The notes: a model not told the origin generated them from the sequence alone. 64,000 bases of DNA from Anaeramoeba flamelloides (GCA_027625915.1 JANTQA010000047.1:4898001-4962000); one strand, 5' to 3'; counted from the first letter of the stretch, positions 46,939 through 60,194 are shown. Made by a program: numbers and translations.

Positions 46939-47233
46939 CAACAATAAATGGTCATTTTTCTAAAATTATTTGTTTTGTATTAGAAAAGAGTCATATTATA
47001 AATTTTTATATTTAAAAATATTATTCAAGTTGAAAAAATTAAAAATTTCCAGAAATTTGAAGAACTTGTCTATTTTCATCACATATCAAATCATTAAATT
47101 TAATGATCCAAAAATTTTTTTTTTCAAAATATCTTCAAAAAATACCTAAAAAAAGAGATTTTATATTATATAAAAAATCCAATAATTTGTATTTTTCAAA
47201 CAAATTTAGAATTTTGAAAAAAAAATATGTCAT
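46936..47233. other. Spacer between two elements
   Basis: A/T-rich DNA between the mariner relic and the fold-back element; nothing seen. Confidence 0.5.
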
Positions 47234-48060
47234 TCAAAAAAAACTGAGCCAGTCAAATATTTGTTTTGATTTTTCTAAACTTCAAATATTTACAAAATGA
47301 TTTCAATCAAAGTATCATTTTATGAACAAATATTGCATTTAAAAAATATCAAAACCATTACCAATTATCATTTTCAAAAAATAATATTATTTGGTTGAAC
47401 TTTGGCCCTTTGAATTGCTTTGGAAGGCTAAAAATACAACAATTGGAGTTTAATTGCACACTTTATTAAACATATTAAATTTTTTTTTTATTAGATTAAA
47501 TTCAAAGGTCAAATTTGTGATAGTCTGAGAAGACCAAAAATGAATAAACATATTTGATTAAGGTTTTTTCTTATGAAATATATAGAATTTAAATCGTTTC
47601 TAAAATCTTAATATTTCGTTATTTTGAAATTTAGATTGTAAAAAATTAGTGAAAATCATTCTCTTTTGAAAAAAAATATCTTTTTGGAAGATTATTTGAT
47701 ATAATTTGGTTTAAAAGGATATTTACGATTAATCTTGATAAATTCACGTTATTTAAAAATGATAAATATATTATTGAATTAAATGATTTGATTATTTCTC
47801 CATAAATAGTTATCTTATTTACAAAAAGTTTACAATTAAAATACTAATTTTTGTTCTTTTAGAGTTCCAAAGCAATTAGTAAGCGTCAAAATGCAAGGAA
47901 ATACGATTATTTTTTGAAAATGATAATTGATGGTGGTTTTGGTTTTTTCTTAAATGTAAGATTTGTCCTCAAAATTATACTTTGATCAGAAAATCATTTT
48001 GTTAATATTTAAAGTTTAAAAAACCAAAACAAATATTTGACTGGCTCAGTTTTTTTTTAA
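47234..48060. mobile_element. Fold-back element with about 195-bp arms
   Basis: The outer 28-30 bp of the arms are perfect mirrors (ACTGAGCCAGTCAAATATTT at 47243 against AAATATTTGACTGGCTCAGT near 48031). Similarity continues inward through 'aaaatgattt.aatcaaagta', 'accaattatcattttcaaaa' and 'aattgctttggaa' to about 47430 and 47860. The 430-bp centre is A/T-rich and has no gene. Well-conserved ends suggest a fairly young element. Confidence 0.72.
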
Positions 48061-49936
48061 TAACCAATTTTTTTTTAATGCTCCATTTGTTTTTTCACAA
48101 TGCCAAATTGAATTTGAAGATTTTTATCTTCATTAATAGTTTATAATTGCAAATTTGTTAGTTAATTATTAAAATATTTAATCAGAATGAATAAAAGGAA
48201 TATTAAAGATTGTATATTAAAAAGATCATGAGGTAATGAAATTAAGGTTCAGAATACCATCTTTTTCATGTTTAAAATCATTGACTAATTTATTATAATT
48301 TGAATTATTTATGAACATATACCTTCCAGAAGAGTTGAACTCTATGAAAAAATTGTTTAAAATTTGGTTTTTGTAATTCTGAAAATCTAAATGAAATTTT
48401 GATCTAACAGAAATGTTGAAAAAACAAAATTCTCTTTACTGAAAAAAAATAATAATCATTGGAAAACGATTATATTAAAGGTTATTCTTATTGGAAGTGA
48501 CTAGTTTAATATTTGTGGGTGAAAGATATTAGTTGTTTCTTCAATTGTCTTAAAAAAATCATCAAAAATTCGATAAAGGTGATCTTTTGTTTAATAATAT
48601 TGATTAGTCATCAATAAAAATTGGAATTTTGAAGTAGTTTTTTGCAAATTTTACTTGAAAGTTCGAAATTATGAAATTATTTGAAGTAAAACAAAGAGAG
48701 AGTAGGTTAAATTTACCCAAAATTATAGATCTTTTCTTTTCTTATTTTTAATATTTTTCTGTTTTTGCAACTTCTTTTCCAAAAATAAGAAAAAGATCTG
48801 TTTTTCTTGGTAATTATGGTTTGAAAACAGATAACTATTCAAAAGAACTTCAAAAAATCAAATGAACAAAAACCCTTTTCCTTTTTATATTTGTTCTCTC
48901 ATCTAGCTTGAATTTTTTTAAATTGTATGAGAGGCAATTTTATTTTTACAATTTATATTTTATAATACTTTTATGGTCACTTGAGTTTAACAGACAATTT
49001 GTCTACTTTCCTTTGATTATTCTTTAAATTGTAAAAGAATCTTCACATCTTGTAAAAGGATAAAAGATCATCTGTTTAACTCGTTTTGAATTTATCATTT
49101 CTGTTTACAAATTCAATTTTGTTAAAATGTAAGGTGATATAATATTTCTGATTCTTATCAGATTTGAGAAGAGTCTAAATTGTACAAAAATTTACGAAAA
49201 CAATGAATATCATAAAATATAACCTAAAATTAATTCCAAACCATTTGTTAGTCAATAGAATTTTAGATTGCGAAAAAATTTTTTGAAACGAATAAGAAAT
49301 TTGAACTTGGCAAAAATGAATAGGAAATACTTCTTATTAAGATTTTTTGGATAATAAATCCTAAATTATTGTTCAAAAAGTGATAGAGTGAAGTTTTAAA
49401 ACCATAAAACTTCGACTTGTATTAAATTGTTTTCTTTTTTCATTGAATAAGGAAATTACTTATGGTGAAAATTTTTATAAAGACACTTCCTGATGAAAAA
49501 AATCAAAGGAGGATTTTTTTTTGAAAGAGCACTTCAATTTAAGTGAGTTTAAATTAAAAAATTTCAGATCTATTTTTCAAAAACATATGACAAAAAAAAT
49601 GTTAGAAAAATAGATATAACTACCATCATTTAGAAAATAGTATGGTTCTAAAAATACCCAACCTGTACAGTTTTGTTCTTTTAAAAGGAAAATCTATCAT
49701 TTCTTTCAATAATATTGAAATTTATTTTGTAAATTTTTCAACAACAAAAAGATTGTTAAAAGAATTAAAATAAGAAATACTAAAATAACGTTCAGCATAA
49801 TTGAATAAAGATTTTTGACTTCGAGAAACATTTTTTTTTTTACACAACATTTCTGATTTTGCTTTTTAAACCTTTTCAAAGTTTACCAAATAAAATACAT
49901 TGAGAAATTCAAAGAACCGATTTTCTGTAATATTCC
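48061..49936. other. Intergenic upstream of the Myb gene
   Basis: No gene or repeat supported. The last part, about 49850-49936, should be the Myb promoter and leader: A/T-rich with no named site. Confidence 0.45.
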
Positions 49937-51758
49937 ATGTAAGAACTTTTGTTTCTTTTCATTTAATAACACCAATAATAATTTTACAAAATAATCCAAT
50001 TTTCATTTTTTCAAAAAATGATTTTTTTTTTTTGCGAAATAAATATTTTTGAAAACTAGGTCAAAAAACAAGAAACAAAAAACAAATAAGCTTTATGAAG
50101 AGCTTTCACAACAACAACTTGAAGAAATCAACGAATGGGATGAATCAATGGATAACAAATTGATTGGCTTAATTGAGGAACATAGCGAGAAGTGCTGGGA
50201 TCAAATTGCAAGCCATTTTGACAAGCACGATGAGATCTCGTGTTTGCTTCGATACCGTCACATTTTCCAAATCAGATCTAAAAAGGGTACGTGGTCTAAT
50301 GTTGAGGATCAGATTTTGACAAAAATTGTAACCGAGGTAGGAAAAGAGAATATTGTTTGGACAAAGATCGCAAAATTGGTACCAGGAAGGAACTCAAAGC
50401 AATGCCGAGAGAGGTGGAGGAACCAGCTGGACCCAACCATTGATCGCTCTCCGATCACAGGCGAAGAAGAGGAGTTTTTGATCTCCAAAATTGCGGAAAT
50501 TGGGAACAAATGGTGCAAGTTGGCAACCTTTTTCAAGGGAAGACCAGACAACATGCTTAAAAACCACTGGTATTCTGTTTTGTCTGTCCGTTTACAAAGA
50601 GAAAAAGAGACTCAAGAGAAAGAACAAGAACAAAAGCAGGAACTAGAACAAGAACAAGAACAAGAGCAAGAGAAAGAGGGAGATAATGCACATGAACAAA
50701 AGCAAGAACAAGAACAAGAGAAAGATCAAAAAAATAAAGACACAGAAGCCACTAAAGATCTTGTAAACAATAAAACCCCTGAGACTGAACTTTGCCTGAA
50801 AAGCAAAATCAAAAGCGAAAATGAAAATAAAAATAAAAATAAAAATAACAACATCAACCAAAACAAAAACAAGAGAAAAGAAAGTCTAAAAGATTCTCAA
50901 CTTAAAAAATCTAGTTTCCAATTCTTAAGCAAAATCAAATTACCTGAAAAAGCGGGAAAGGAAAAAATCTCGTTGCCTTATTTCCCACCATTTTCAATCC
51001 GAAAGCGAAACAGAAGAAAGCAGGCAAAATTTATTCAAAAATTACAAATCTCAAGGGCAACAACAAGATCTCAATCTAAAAAGCAAAGAAGATTATTAAA
51101 GAAACAAAATGAACTTGAAAGCCTTCCAAACTGTGGGAACCCTTTGTACTTCACTGAAGACTTCCAATTGTCAGACCCCCTTATTTGCCAAGAAAGACAA
51201 ATTACCACAGATCCCATGCAATCTTTGGACATGTCTTCCTCAGCAACTTTTTTTGATGCGAAAGAGTATGAAACATCCTTTCTAACAGATTTTGAACAAA
51301 ACAATGAGATTTTTGATATCCTGAGTTTGGGTGCTAACAAAAAAACACACGACTCTCAATTATTGATTAACAACAATCAAATTGAAACCTTTTATTTAAA
51401 TAACGAAAGCCAGCCTTTATTTGAAGATTCTGATCAATATATTTCTCATCATTTACATGAAGGCCTTCCACGAAAATCACAACAAGAACAAGAACAGGGG
51501 CAAGGACAAGGGCAAGGAAAGGGGCAAGGAAAAGGACAAGGGCAAGGGCAATTGGCGGTCGAAGAAGTTGACGAAGAAGAGGAAGAGATTGAAATGCAAA
51601 AACCACTGGAACTAGATTTATGTTCACAAAATAAACTTGAATTAACACCAGCTTTCTTCCCTGAATCTCACAAAATCACTAATTCTGATTCATTCAATGA
51701 TTTTCATTTTAATAATTGGAATACATTGATAGAACCACCAAAAGTTTTTCAAAAATAA
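49937..51758 (+). CDS. Three-repeat Myb transcription factor with intron-split start codon
   Basis: Nuclear DNA-binding protein of the R1R2R3 (3R-Myb) type; such proteins often control cell-cycle genes (family knowledge). No ATG stands at the head of the long frame, but the acceptor CTAG (50058-50059) is followed by G TCA AAA. A donor GTAAGA at 49939 is preceded by AT at 49937-49938, so splicing a 121-nt intron makes AT|G, the start codon, giving 566 residues. Unspliced RNA would read ATG-TAA. Myb repeats lie at about residues 27-73, 76-126 and 127-177, with Trp at the expected spacing (W27/W47, W79/W101/W120, W152/W171) and the recognition-helix blocks NSKQCRERWRN and RPDNMLKNHW. After them come E/Q-rich repeats, a basic stretch, an acidic C-terminus and a (GQ)n/GK run. 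Confidence 0.85.
51480..51553 (+). repeat. Coding hexamer minisatellite (Gly-Gln/Lys run)
   Basis: CAAGGA/CAAGGG units repeated about ten times inside the Myb gene encode alternating Q/K and G. GC-rich for this genome and prone to length change. A similar CAAGAA array at 50625-50730 encodes the E/Q run. Confidence 0.8.
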
Positions 51759-54700
51759 GCACTTGTTTTTTTTTTTATAAAACTCGAATCAAAACTTTGA
51801 AAAAAAAAAATGTTAAGAAAAAACAAAAAAACTAATTTATTATAATTTCTTATGAAATTAATCTTTCTTAATTATTTTTATTTTTTTTTGATATTTTTGA
51901 TTCTAATTTTGCTAACTTATTTGTAAATTTAAAAATCAATCAATAAATTACCTTCCTAATTTATGAAAAAAACATTATTGTTTCCTTTGATCCGAAAAAT
52001 CTCTACAATATTTCTAAAGCTATTACAAAACCCGTATTTAAAATGTTTTAATAATAAACGCACTGGGGAAGTGTTTAATTGAATTTATTTTTTCTTTATA
52101 AATCTCTAAATTATTTCAAAAAGATTATTATTATCTAATTCTTTTTTTATTATATTTTTATTTTTCTCTCTTCTTGATTTATATTTATTTATTTATTTTT
52201 TTTTTTTAAATACAAACCCAAATGGTTTTAGATTATTATTTTCCATTGAAGTTATTTATTTATTATTTTTTTTTTCATTATCATTTATTAATTTATTTAT
52301 TAATTTATTAGTTTCTTTTATTTATTTATTTCTTTATTTTAAACCTTTATTCTTATTTTTATTTTTATTTTTTTATTGTTGCATTATTATTTTTTAAAAA
52401 ATCAATCCTTTAAAATAGTAGTTTTAATCAGGTGGAATTATGTAAATTTTTCTTCTGGGGTTAATACTTATTTACTATAAAGAAATAAAACTTTATTTTT
52501 TTATCAAAAATAATAAAGAATTTTACTTTTTTTTACTGGGCTTGTGTTTGAACTTTTAAATTAATTTTCTTGTTTTAAATATTTGAAATGACAAAATTTT
52601 TCAATAAAAAAGTGCAAATTTTATGATTTTACAATTTTAAATATCACTAAAGAGTAATACTATGAAATTTCTGATTAAGAGTAGATTTATTTTTCATTGC
52701 AAAAAAAAAAAATAAAAATTCTCAATAGTCAGTATTTTAGTTAAATATGCGATTGCCAGCAATTTCTGTATTCGGGTGACACTTTGGTAAATTAGTAATT
52801 ATATTATCTTTTTCCAAAAATCTAGTTTCTCATTAATTTTTTTTTTTTGATTCTAATCAGAAATATTATTAAAAATTGTGAAAACTCAAGACCACGAATG
52901 TATTTTTTAATTATTTTAAAAAAAATATTTAAGAATTGATGAGAAAGGTTTCGTTTTAATATAAGTTGAAAAAAAAAATTAGTTTTTCAATATTTAATTT
53001 TTATGAACTGTATAAATAAACGCACAATTCGTGATTTTAAATCTTTTAATTTGGTTTTATTAAGTGGGATTTTTTTTTAATAGAGAGTTTGAAATAAAAA
53101 AATCTAAAGAATGATTTCTTAATTCTTAAGAACCAAATTTATTAATTATGTTTTATTCATTGAAATAGCATTGTATATGAAACAATCTGACTTTTTCTCA
53201 ATTAAAAACACATTATTCTGTTAAAAAACAATCTTTTTCTAAAAAATCTATTTATTAACAAAAAAATGACTATTTTGTAAAAAAATAATTTATCAGCAAT
53301 TGTTTATTGGGATTACAAATTCATAAATTAGTGATTATTTATCTTATTGAAGATCTATTTTTTTCTCCAACTTGATCTTTTGTAAAAAAAAAGTATGAAG
53401 AAAAAAAGAAAAAACAAGAAGAAAAGAAAAAAAAAAACAATTTGGTAAAGTGAAACATAAATTTGTAAAATTAGAAAAAATGATTATGGGATTTATATTT
53501 AAAATTCTAGTGTTTTGAGAAAAATTAGGAATAAATATCTCAAAATATTTTAAAATAATCTGATAATGTGAATCAAAAATTTTAGAAAATGATTTAATTG
53601 TATTTACAATATAATTCCAATGACTGAAAAATTTTGTAATTTTTTTGATTCATTTTGTAATATTATTTTAGTTTATTTTGAGAAGAATTAAAGAACATTT
53701 TTTTCAGTTTTATAGGATTTTGGATTGGTAGTTCAAATTTATAATATGTTGAGAAATTCAATTTTTTTATGATATTGTTTTTGTTTTTATCACATAGTAA
53801 TAACCTAAAAATTAAGAACACCAACAGGATTTAATTAATATTACTCAAATTTTTAAATATTTTCAATCAAATAAAAGTAATTCAGATCCATAAGAATAAT
53901 ATATATATTAGTAAAAATATTATTTGAAAAATAATTGTATAATTGAAGTCTGAATATTTGGAAAAGAATAGTAATTAGTCTTCTAGTAGCTTTTTATGAA
54001 TTTAAATGATATCCACATGTAACTTAGTACCAAAAATGATATTGTGGGATTGTATTTATTTTGATTTCAAAAATTCAAATAACGAAAATACAAATTTCAA
54101 AATATCTTGATGAGAAATAATTGAATTTAACAACAAAGTCTAAAAGTACTCTAATTCCAAAAAAAGTAAATTGTAAAAAAAAAAATAATTGATTTTTTCT
54201 TCAATATATATTTTAATTGATTTAAATTTCTTTAATTTAGTATAAATTGTTTTCTTAAAGTATAAAATTAATTTAATCGGATTTAATCTAAATTCTAATT
54301 AGTTTTGTAATTCTTTATATTTAATAGAGTAAGGATTAAATAACATTCATTTGAGAAAAATAACTCATTTAAGAATTGGAAAAAATTAAAAATTAGACTC
54401 TCCAAGATACACTAGAAAGTATAAAGAAGTGACACTTGAAACTAAATATAGCCGCTTCCATATTACAGTTGACATAGATACAAATTGAAAATTTGGTATA
54501 GTTCTTAGTTTCTTTTTTTTTTTTTATTTCTAAAAATGTCCTCTTTTTTTAATTATTGATTTTTAGAACTCTTTTGCACATTACATTAAATTTTTGTTTG
54601 TTTTTATATAATATTGTTTAATCATAATAATTACCATTTTTTTTTTTTAAATTTCCAAAAATTTTATTTAAGAGTCATAAATCAACCTATAATATTTTAA

Positions 54701-56234
54701 ATGTGAGGAATTTTTATAAAATTTTCTAAATAAAAAAAATTAGAACATTTTTCCAATCTTCGAGCGTTTGTAAATTGATTTAATTTTTATTTATTTTAAA
54801 AACATGATTAAAGTTGCAATAGTATTTGTTCAGAAAAACTATCAGAATAAACCAAAAGTGGGATTTACATAAAGATAACAATTGTTTTGCAAATATTTAT
54901 TTTTATTTTTCAATCCCAAAAATCCCAACAAAAATTATGAGATTAGATCTTTTTATTGAAAATTCAATGAGAAAAATGATCTTTTTTAAAAATGAGAACC
55001 TAATTTTTTATACTGTAGAAAAAAGATTTTGATTAACAAGTTTAATTGATAAAAACGTGTAAAAAAATAACAGCTTGCCCTTGTAGGGGGGGGGATAAAT
55101 AAGAATTACCCATCCCCATAAGACTTATAATCCCTGAAATTTGAAAAAATATTATCTTGTGCCGTTTGTGGGCACTTGTTAATTTGGTTTTTAGGAAATT
55201 GATCTTCAACATTATATCAATTTGAAGATATGTTAAAAATGTGATTTTATTTTTTTTTTTTTTTTCAAAATTCAAAATGAAAGAGTATAAGTCTAATTGG
55301 GTGGAACTTAAGTTATAAAAAAATATGGTTTGTGGGTTGACCGAAATTTTTTATTTATGTTGGTTTTATTTGGATCTTTTGAAAATATATATTTATTTAG
55401 AACTAGTTAGTTGAGTAAAAGTAAATCAAGATTCTTTTCTACAACCCAAAAATCAAAATTTATTATAAATTCCTCCCAATCTATTAATCTTCGTCTCTAT
55501 AATTCGGATTACGGAAAAAAAAAAAAAAATTGTCATAAATTACAAATATTGAACAACTATTAAAATTAATATCAAGCCAAAGCTTGATCAGCGAAAGACA
55601 AAGATAACACTTATACTTGACAAGCGAATCTTTTTTCCAGTTTTAAGGGGTTACAAATCTTAAAGGAAACTTTCTCAAAAGGTGATAAAATTGCTTTGGA
55701 TTATTGAGCAAAAATGATATAAGGAAAAAAAGTTTCTCTCTCAAGGATGTTCTTTTGTAAGATTTTTTCAAGTTTGAGAATAAAGAGTCTGTTTTCTAAG
55801 GGCTAAATAACATCAACAAACTGACAAATTTAAAATATATATAGATACTACAAAGTTTTGCTGTATCTTATTTTTGAACAATATAGAAAAAATCTAATTT
55901 GAATTGGTTAAATTTCAAAAATATTAATAATAAAAGCAAGTGCTTATCAATTATTTATTTGGTAAAGTCCATAAACAATTCAATCTCCAAAATTAATTCA
56001 ATCTAAAGTCTTTGTTGTAATTTTTATAATATTAAATAAGACAATTCTATCAAGTAAAAGTATCAATAGGTCGTTTTTTATTAAAAGCATTTATCAACAA
56101 TCTAAGTGATTTTTACTCTATCTTATTTCTGTATTTCGAATTCTCTCAACTTTTTTACTTCACTCTCAATTGATTCGATCAATTGAAAAATCATTTTTTT
56201 TAGTTTTTTCTGAGATTAATATTTAAAGCTTAAA
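51759..56234. other. Intergenic between Myb and RPL10A
   Basis: About 4.5 kb with no supported gene. It includes T/A-rich runs such as (TTTA)n near 52190-52370 and a G9 run at 55087. Moderately GC-richer DNA at about 55570-55760 shows no open frame or RNA motif I can defend. Two short frames at 54.8-55.3 kb are A/T-biased and unconvincing. Confidence 0.4.
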
Positions 56235-57208
56235 ATGAGGTAAGTACTCTTTTGCTTCTTCAATTGCCGATTACTTTTGATCACTCCAAACAACAGTTTC
56301 TTAATTTGCTTTTTTTTTTGTTTTGAATATCTTTTTCTTTCTTTTTCTTTCTTTTTCTTTTGATTTCTAATAAATTTCTATTAAAAGTAAAATTGCACCA
56401 CAAGTCTTAAAACAAGCAATCCTCAACATCCTTGAAGGATCCAAAAAAAAAAAAAGAAATTTTGTTGAAACAATCGAACTCCAATTCACCTTAAAAAATT
56501 ACGATCCAAACAAAGATCCACGTTTCAATAAAACAGTTGTTGTACCATACAAGATCAGACACAACTCAAAAATCTGTATGATTGCTGATGCTAAACATGC
56601 TGATGAATGTACTGAACTTGGAATTACTTTTGTTACAATGGATTACCTTAAAACCTTTAACAAGGAAAAAAGACCAGTTAAAAAATTCGGTATGTGATAT
56701 ATTTTCTGATTATTTTTTTTTTTTCTTTTTTTCTTGTAATTTTTGCTTTTTTTTCTAATCTTTATTTTTTTTATTTTTTTTTTTTCTGGAATTAAAAAAA
56801 AAATCTAATTTTTTTATTTTGCTCTTCTTAATTTAATCTCTTCATCTTTTTTAAAATAATAAAGGTATGAAATACAATGTCTTTTTAGCAAGTAAAAACT
56901 TAGCACGTTTGATCCCACGTACCATTGGACCAGGACTCCATAAGCTTGATAAAGTACCAATCCCCATTGATCATAACTCAAAACTTGCCAGCAAAGTTGA
57001 TGAAGCCAAAAGAACAATCCGTTTCCGTCTTAAAAAAACAGTTAACATTAATGTCCCAATTGGATCTGTTGATTTGGAACCTGAGCAAATCATCCAAAAT
57101 GTTAATGTTGCCAGTAATTTCTTTACTTCTCTCCTGAAAAAAAATTGGCAAAACATTAGATCTGTTTACATTAAAAGTACTATGGGTCACTCTTATAGAA
57201 TTTTTTAA
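56235..57208 (+). CDS. RPL10A: 60S ribosomal protein L10a (uL1)
   Basis: Component of the large ribosomal subunit's L1 stalk, which helps tRNA leave the E site. Three exons: 56235-56239 (only ATGAG), 56388-56689 and 56865-57208, with GTAAGT/GTATGT donors and AAAG acceptors, joining in frame to 216 residues against 217 in animals. Clear uL1 blocks: ELQFTLKNYDPNKDPRF, RTIGPGLHK, VDEAKRTIRF and KKNWQNIRSVYIKSTMG near the C-terminus. The first intron sits five bases into the coding region, as in other genes here. Codon use is more GC-rich than the neighbours, as usual for a highly expressed gene. Nothing is missing. Confidence 0.96.
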
Positions 57209-57589
57209 ATTAAAATCATTTTTGAGATTTATTTCGAATTTACTAAAAATAAAAATAATTTTTTATTTTTTGCTTGGTGGGATTATCGAAATTTCTCATT
57301 AATTAAGTTCCTTTTATGACAGAATTCATATTTTCATTTTACCTCTGTTCAAGATTCCTTTTCTCCCAATAAATAAATTTAGAAGTTTAAAATTTTTGTT
57401 TTTTTATTTTATTGTTGGATCCAAACGAAAAAATGAAAGTTTCTATTTCAAATTCCAAACTATTTTCTGAATTATTCGTTGAAATAACAAGATCTTGTTC
57501 AAATGAATTCAAAATGACATTTTTTGATATTTAAGGTGGTTAGTACATTTTACAAATTTTGAGTGCCACCATTTATGCTAAGCTGAATC
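57209..57589. other. Downstream of RPL10A
   Basis: 3' flank with short A/T tracts; no terminator motif or gene can be named. Confidence 0.5.
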
Positions 57590-58130
57590 ATACAAATTAT
57601 TTCAATAACCAAATAAATTAATGTTTTAATAAATATGAGAGCTGAAAATATCCTAGTATAATATATTTGCAATCCAACTAAAAAAATCGAAAACAAAAAA
57701 ATGAAAAGATTAGCTCAAGAAATAATTAAATACAAATTATTAATTTTTTGATCTTATCTGTGACCTTAGATACAATTACTTCTTTTTGCTGGTTTTATTT
57801 GTAATTCTTAATGGAAAAACTTTTATTTGTAAAATTTTAGATAAAAAATTACTTTTTATTTCACAAGAATTTCCAAAAAGAATTTAAAAATCCTATTGTC
57901 AATTGATTCATCGATTCAAGTTTTGGTTCAGAAAATAAGATTTTTTTTTGAATATCTCTTCCAGAAGTAAAGACTTATCTAATAAATTCATTTGATTTTA
58001 TAAATATTAATTTTTGATTTTATCGAGAACTCAAAATAATTCTGAATTCTTATTGAAATTTTTTCGCTATTTTTCTAATTCTTTGGATTGAATCTTTTGT
58101 GTATGTTTTTTGATTTCGAAGATTCAACCC
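57590..58130. repeat. Diverged dispersed repeat, partner of 21.34-21.90 kb
   Basis: Shares 'tgttttaataaatat', 'atgaaaagatt.gct.aagaa', 'aactcaaaataattctgaat' and 'ctttggattgaat' in order with 21340-21900. Similarity is patchy, so the copies are old. Confidence 0.5.
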
Positions 58131-60194
58131 TTTTTTATTTGTTCATTGAAACAATATCCTATTTTTTATTTTTGGATGAGTTTAATAACAATATTTAAAA
58201 AAAGAATATTTAAAGCAAAATTTTAAAATAATAATAAATAGTAATGTGACCAGAAATTTTATGGATGACGATTTGTTTGGATTCATGCAAATTAAGAAGA
58301 ATAAAGTAAACCAATCTTGTAAAATAGGTTTTGGGAATTTTTTTTTTTTCATTATTAATTTCAACAACTTTATTTGGAAAGGTGATCTTTCGTGTTTGGT
58401 CTTCTAAAAGAAAGTATTTGTTTCAAATACACACTTACTTAGTTCTTCTTTTTATCTTTTAGTATATGATTAATTTGAAACATTTCCATGAACATATTTC
58501 GAGATACAAATCCTAATTTAAGTAAAAAAAAAAATTTGATCAAAAAAATTTGATCAAAAAAAATTATTCAAAAAATTGAAAAATGAAAGATTCAACTCAG
58601 ATCTACTTTGCTTTCTTTTTCTTTTCACAAATATAGGAACAAATGATATCTTGGTTTTAAAGTTTCAATATCTCTTGTAACTTTAAAATAATTTTTCAGT
58701 CAGGTTAATACAAATAAAATTCTTCAAAATAGTTAAATCTACCGACTTCAATAATCTACTCTTCATTAATGATCTTTGGAAATCAAATTTAATTTTTTAT
58801 TATGTACAGAAAAAAATATTGTACATAAAAAGTACCCCACTCACACACACACATATATATATATGATTTAAAACTATTGGTGTTACTAAAATTGATGTGT
58901 AATTGATTCAGAATTTCTTTTATTTAAAAATCAAATCTTTTTTATATCTACATTGATCAAAATAATAAATACCTAAAGACTATAATCAGTATTTCAAAAT
59001 ATAATCCTGACTTTGATTTGTTTCTTGTTTCAAGGCAACAAAAAAATTCCTACCAAATAGTATACCTAAATTCAAATCAATTTTAACTATAAACTCCTTG
59101 ATCTTTTGAGTATATTTTAAAGAACGAATGCAATTTTTTTGTAATTTTCTCATTTTTTATGAAATTTTTAGTTTTTTTGATTTTTTTGTTGATGACAAAT
59201 ATTCTCAAAAATTAACTCTATTTTTTGAGATAAATTTTCTAATTTGATCCTTCATTTTTAAAATCTCAATTTAAATAATAGAACTTTAAGAAATCAATAC
59301 AATATTTTTTTTAGGGTTTATTATTGGTTTCTTTGATTAGTTAATGTATAGGTCTTCTAGAACAACAAAAAACACTTTTAATTTTGAAACACGCATTAAG
59401 ATTTTTGACAAGCACTATTGTGACAACGGTACTAGTATTATAATTTTAAATTAGAAATATTTTCATCTCGTTCTTCTTTTTACAATTTTTCAGAAACTTT
59501 CATTTCGGATTTTGATTTCACATAAATGTAGAAAAAAATATTAAATAAAGTAGTTAGTAAGATATTCCTATTTTCTACCTTTTTCTTTGAAATTTATAAA
59601 AAAAAAAAAACTAGAAATGGAAAATGAAGTGAAAATTTTGTAGATTTATTCTACATATAAAAGTAAACAATTTTATGTCTGAACTCAGTAATAAACTTGC
59701 TAAAGGTCCTGGAAGCGGAGTTTATATTCGAAGAATCATATAATTTTTTGATAACCCTAGTTGATCTACTTATTTTGAAAAAAATAGAGTATCTGGAGGT
59801 TTACATTATATTTCAACAATGATATTTTTATTCTTGTTTTTTGAATTGATCGAATCTTGTTTTGAAAGTTATGAAACTTTGAAAAATCGTTGATTTTCAA
59901 AATATTTTTTGTAGAGAACTTTATTAATGATAGAGTTACTAGATTTACCAAAATGAAAAATGAACAAAAATTTTCAAGCTTTAATCTGAATTTATTCGTA
60001 AATTGAGTAAAATTAGCATTTACTTGAAAAAACTCAATAAATCGAAGTCTTGGTTTTCTTAATGGTTCTTCTTTTAATTTCATTAGAATTCAAAGTTTTC
60101 ATCAAAACCTGGAGATACACAAATTATATTTTGTGAGCTCAATTAATTATAAGAGATAAAATTCATTCTCGAATTTTTCATTTTTTGTTTTTAG
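58131..60194. other. Intergenic before the 60.2-kb gene
   Basis: Bases about 59040-59300 are the partner of 43800-44060. A short GC-richer plus-strand frame (ATG 59675, MSELSNKLAKGPGSGVYIRR) may be a relic or a first exon of the next gene: a donor GTAATA at 59688 leaves MSEL plus one base, which fits the phase of the acceptor at 60193-60194. On the minus strand ATG 60083 opens a 20-codon basic stretch ending at a GTAAAT donor; it has no partner exon that I can place. An (AC)n(AT)n run lies near 58843-58864. Confidence 0.3.

Noticed and set aside
54826-55275. Two opposing short frames at 54.8-55.3 kb
   Set aside because: A/T-biased, no splice context, no conserved-looking residues apart from a G-run region.
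60024-60083. Minus-strand first exon (basic 20-codon stretch before a GTAAAT donor)
   Set aside because: No downstream exon on the minus strand could be placed, and it lies in the leader or intron region of the plus-strand gene.
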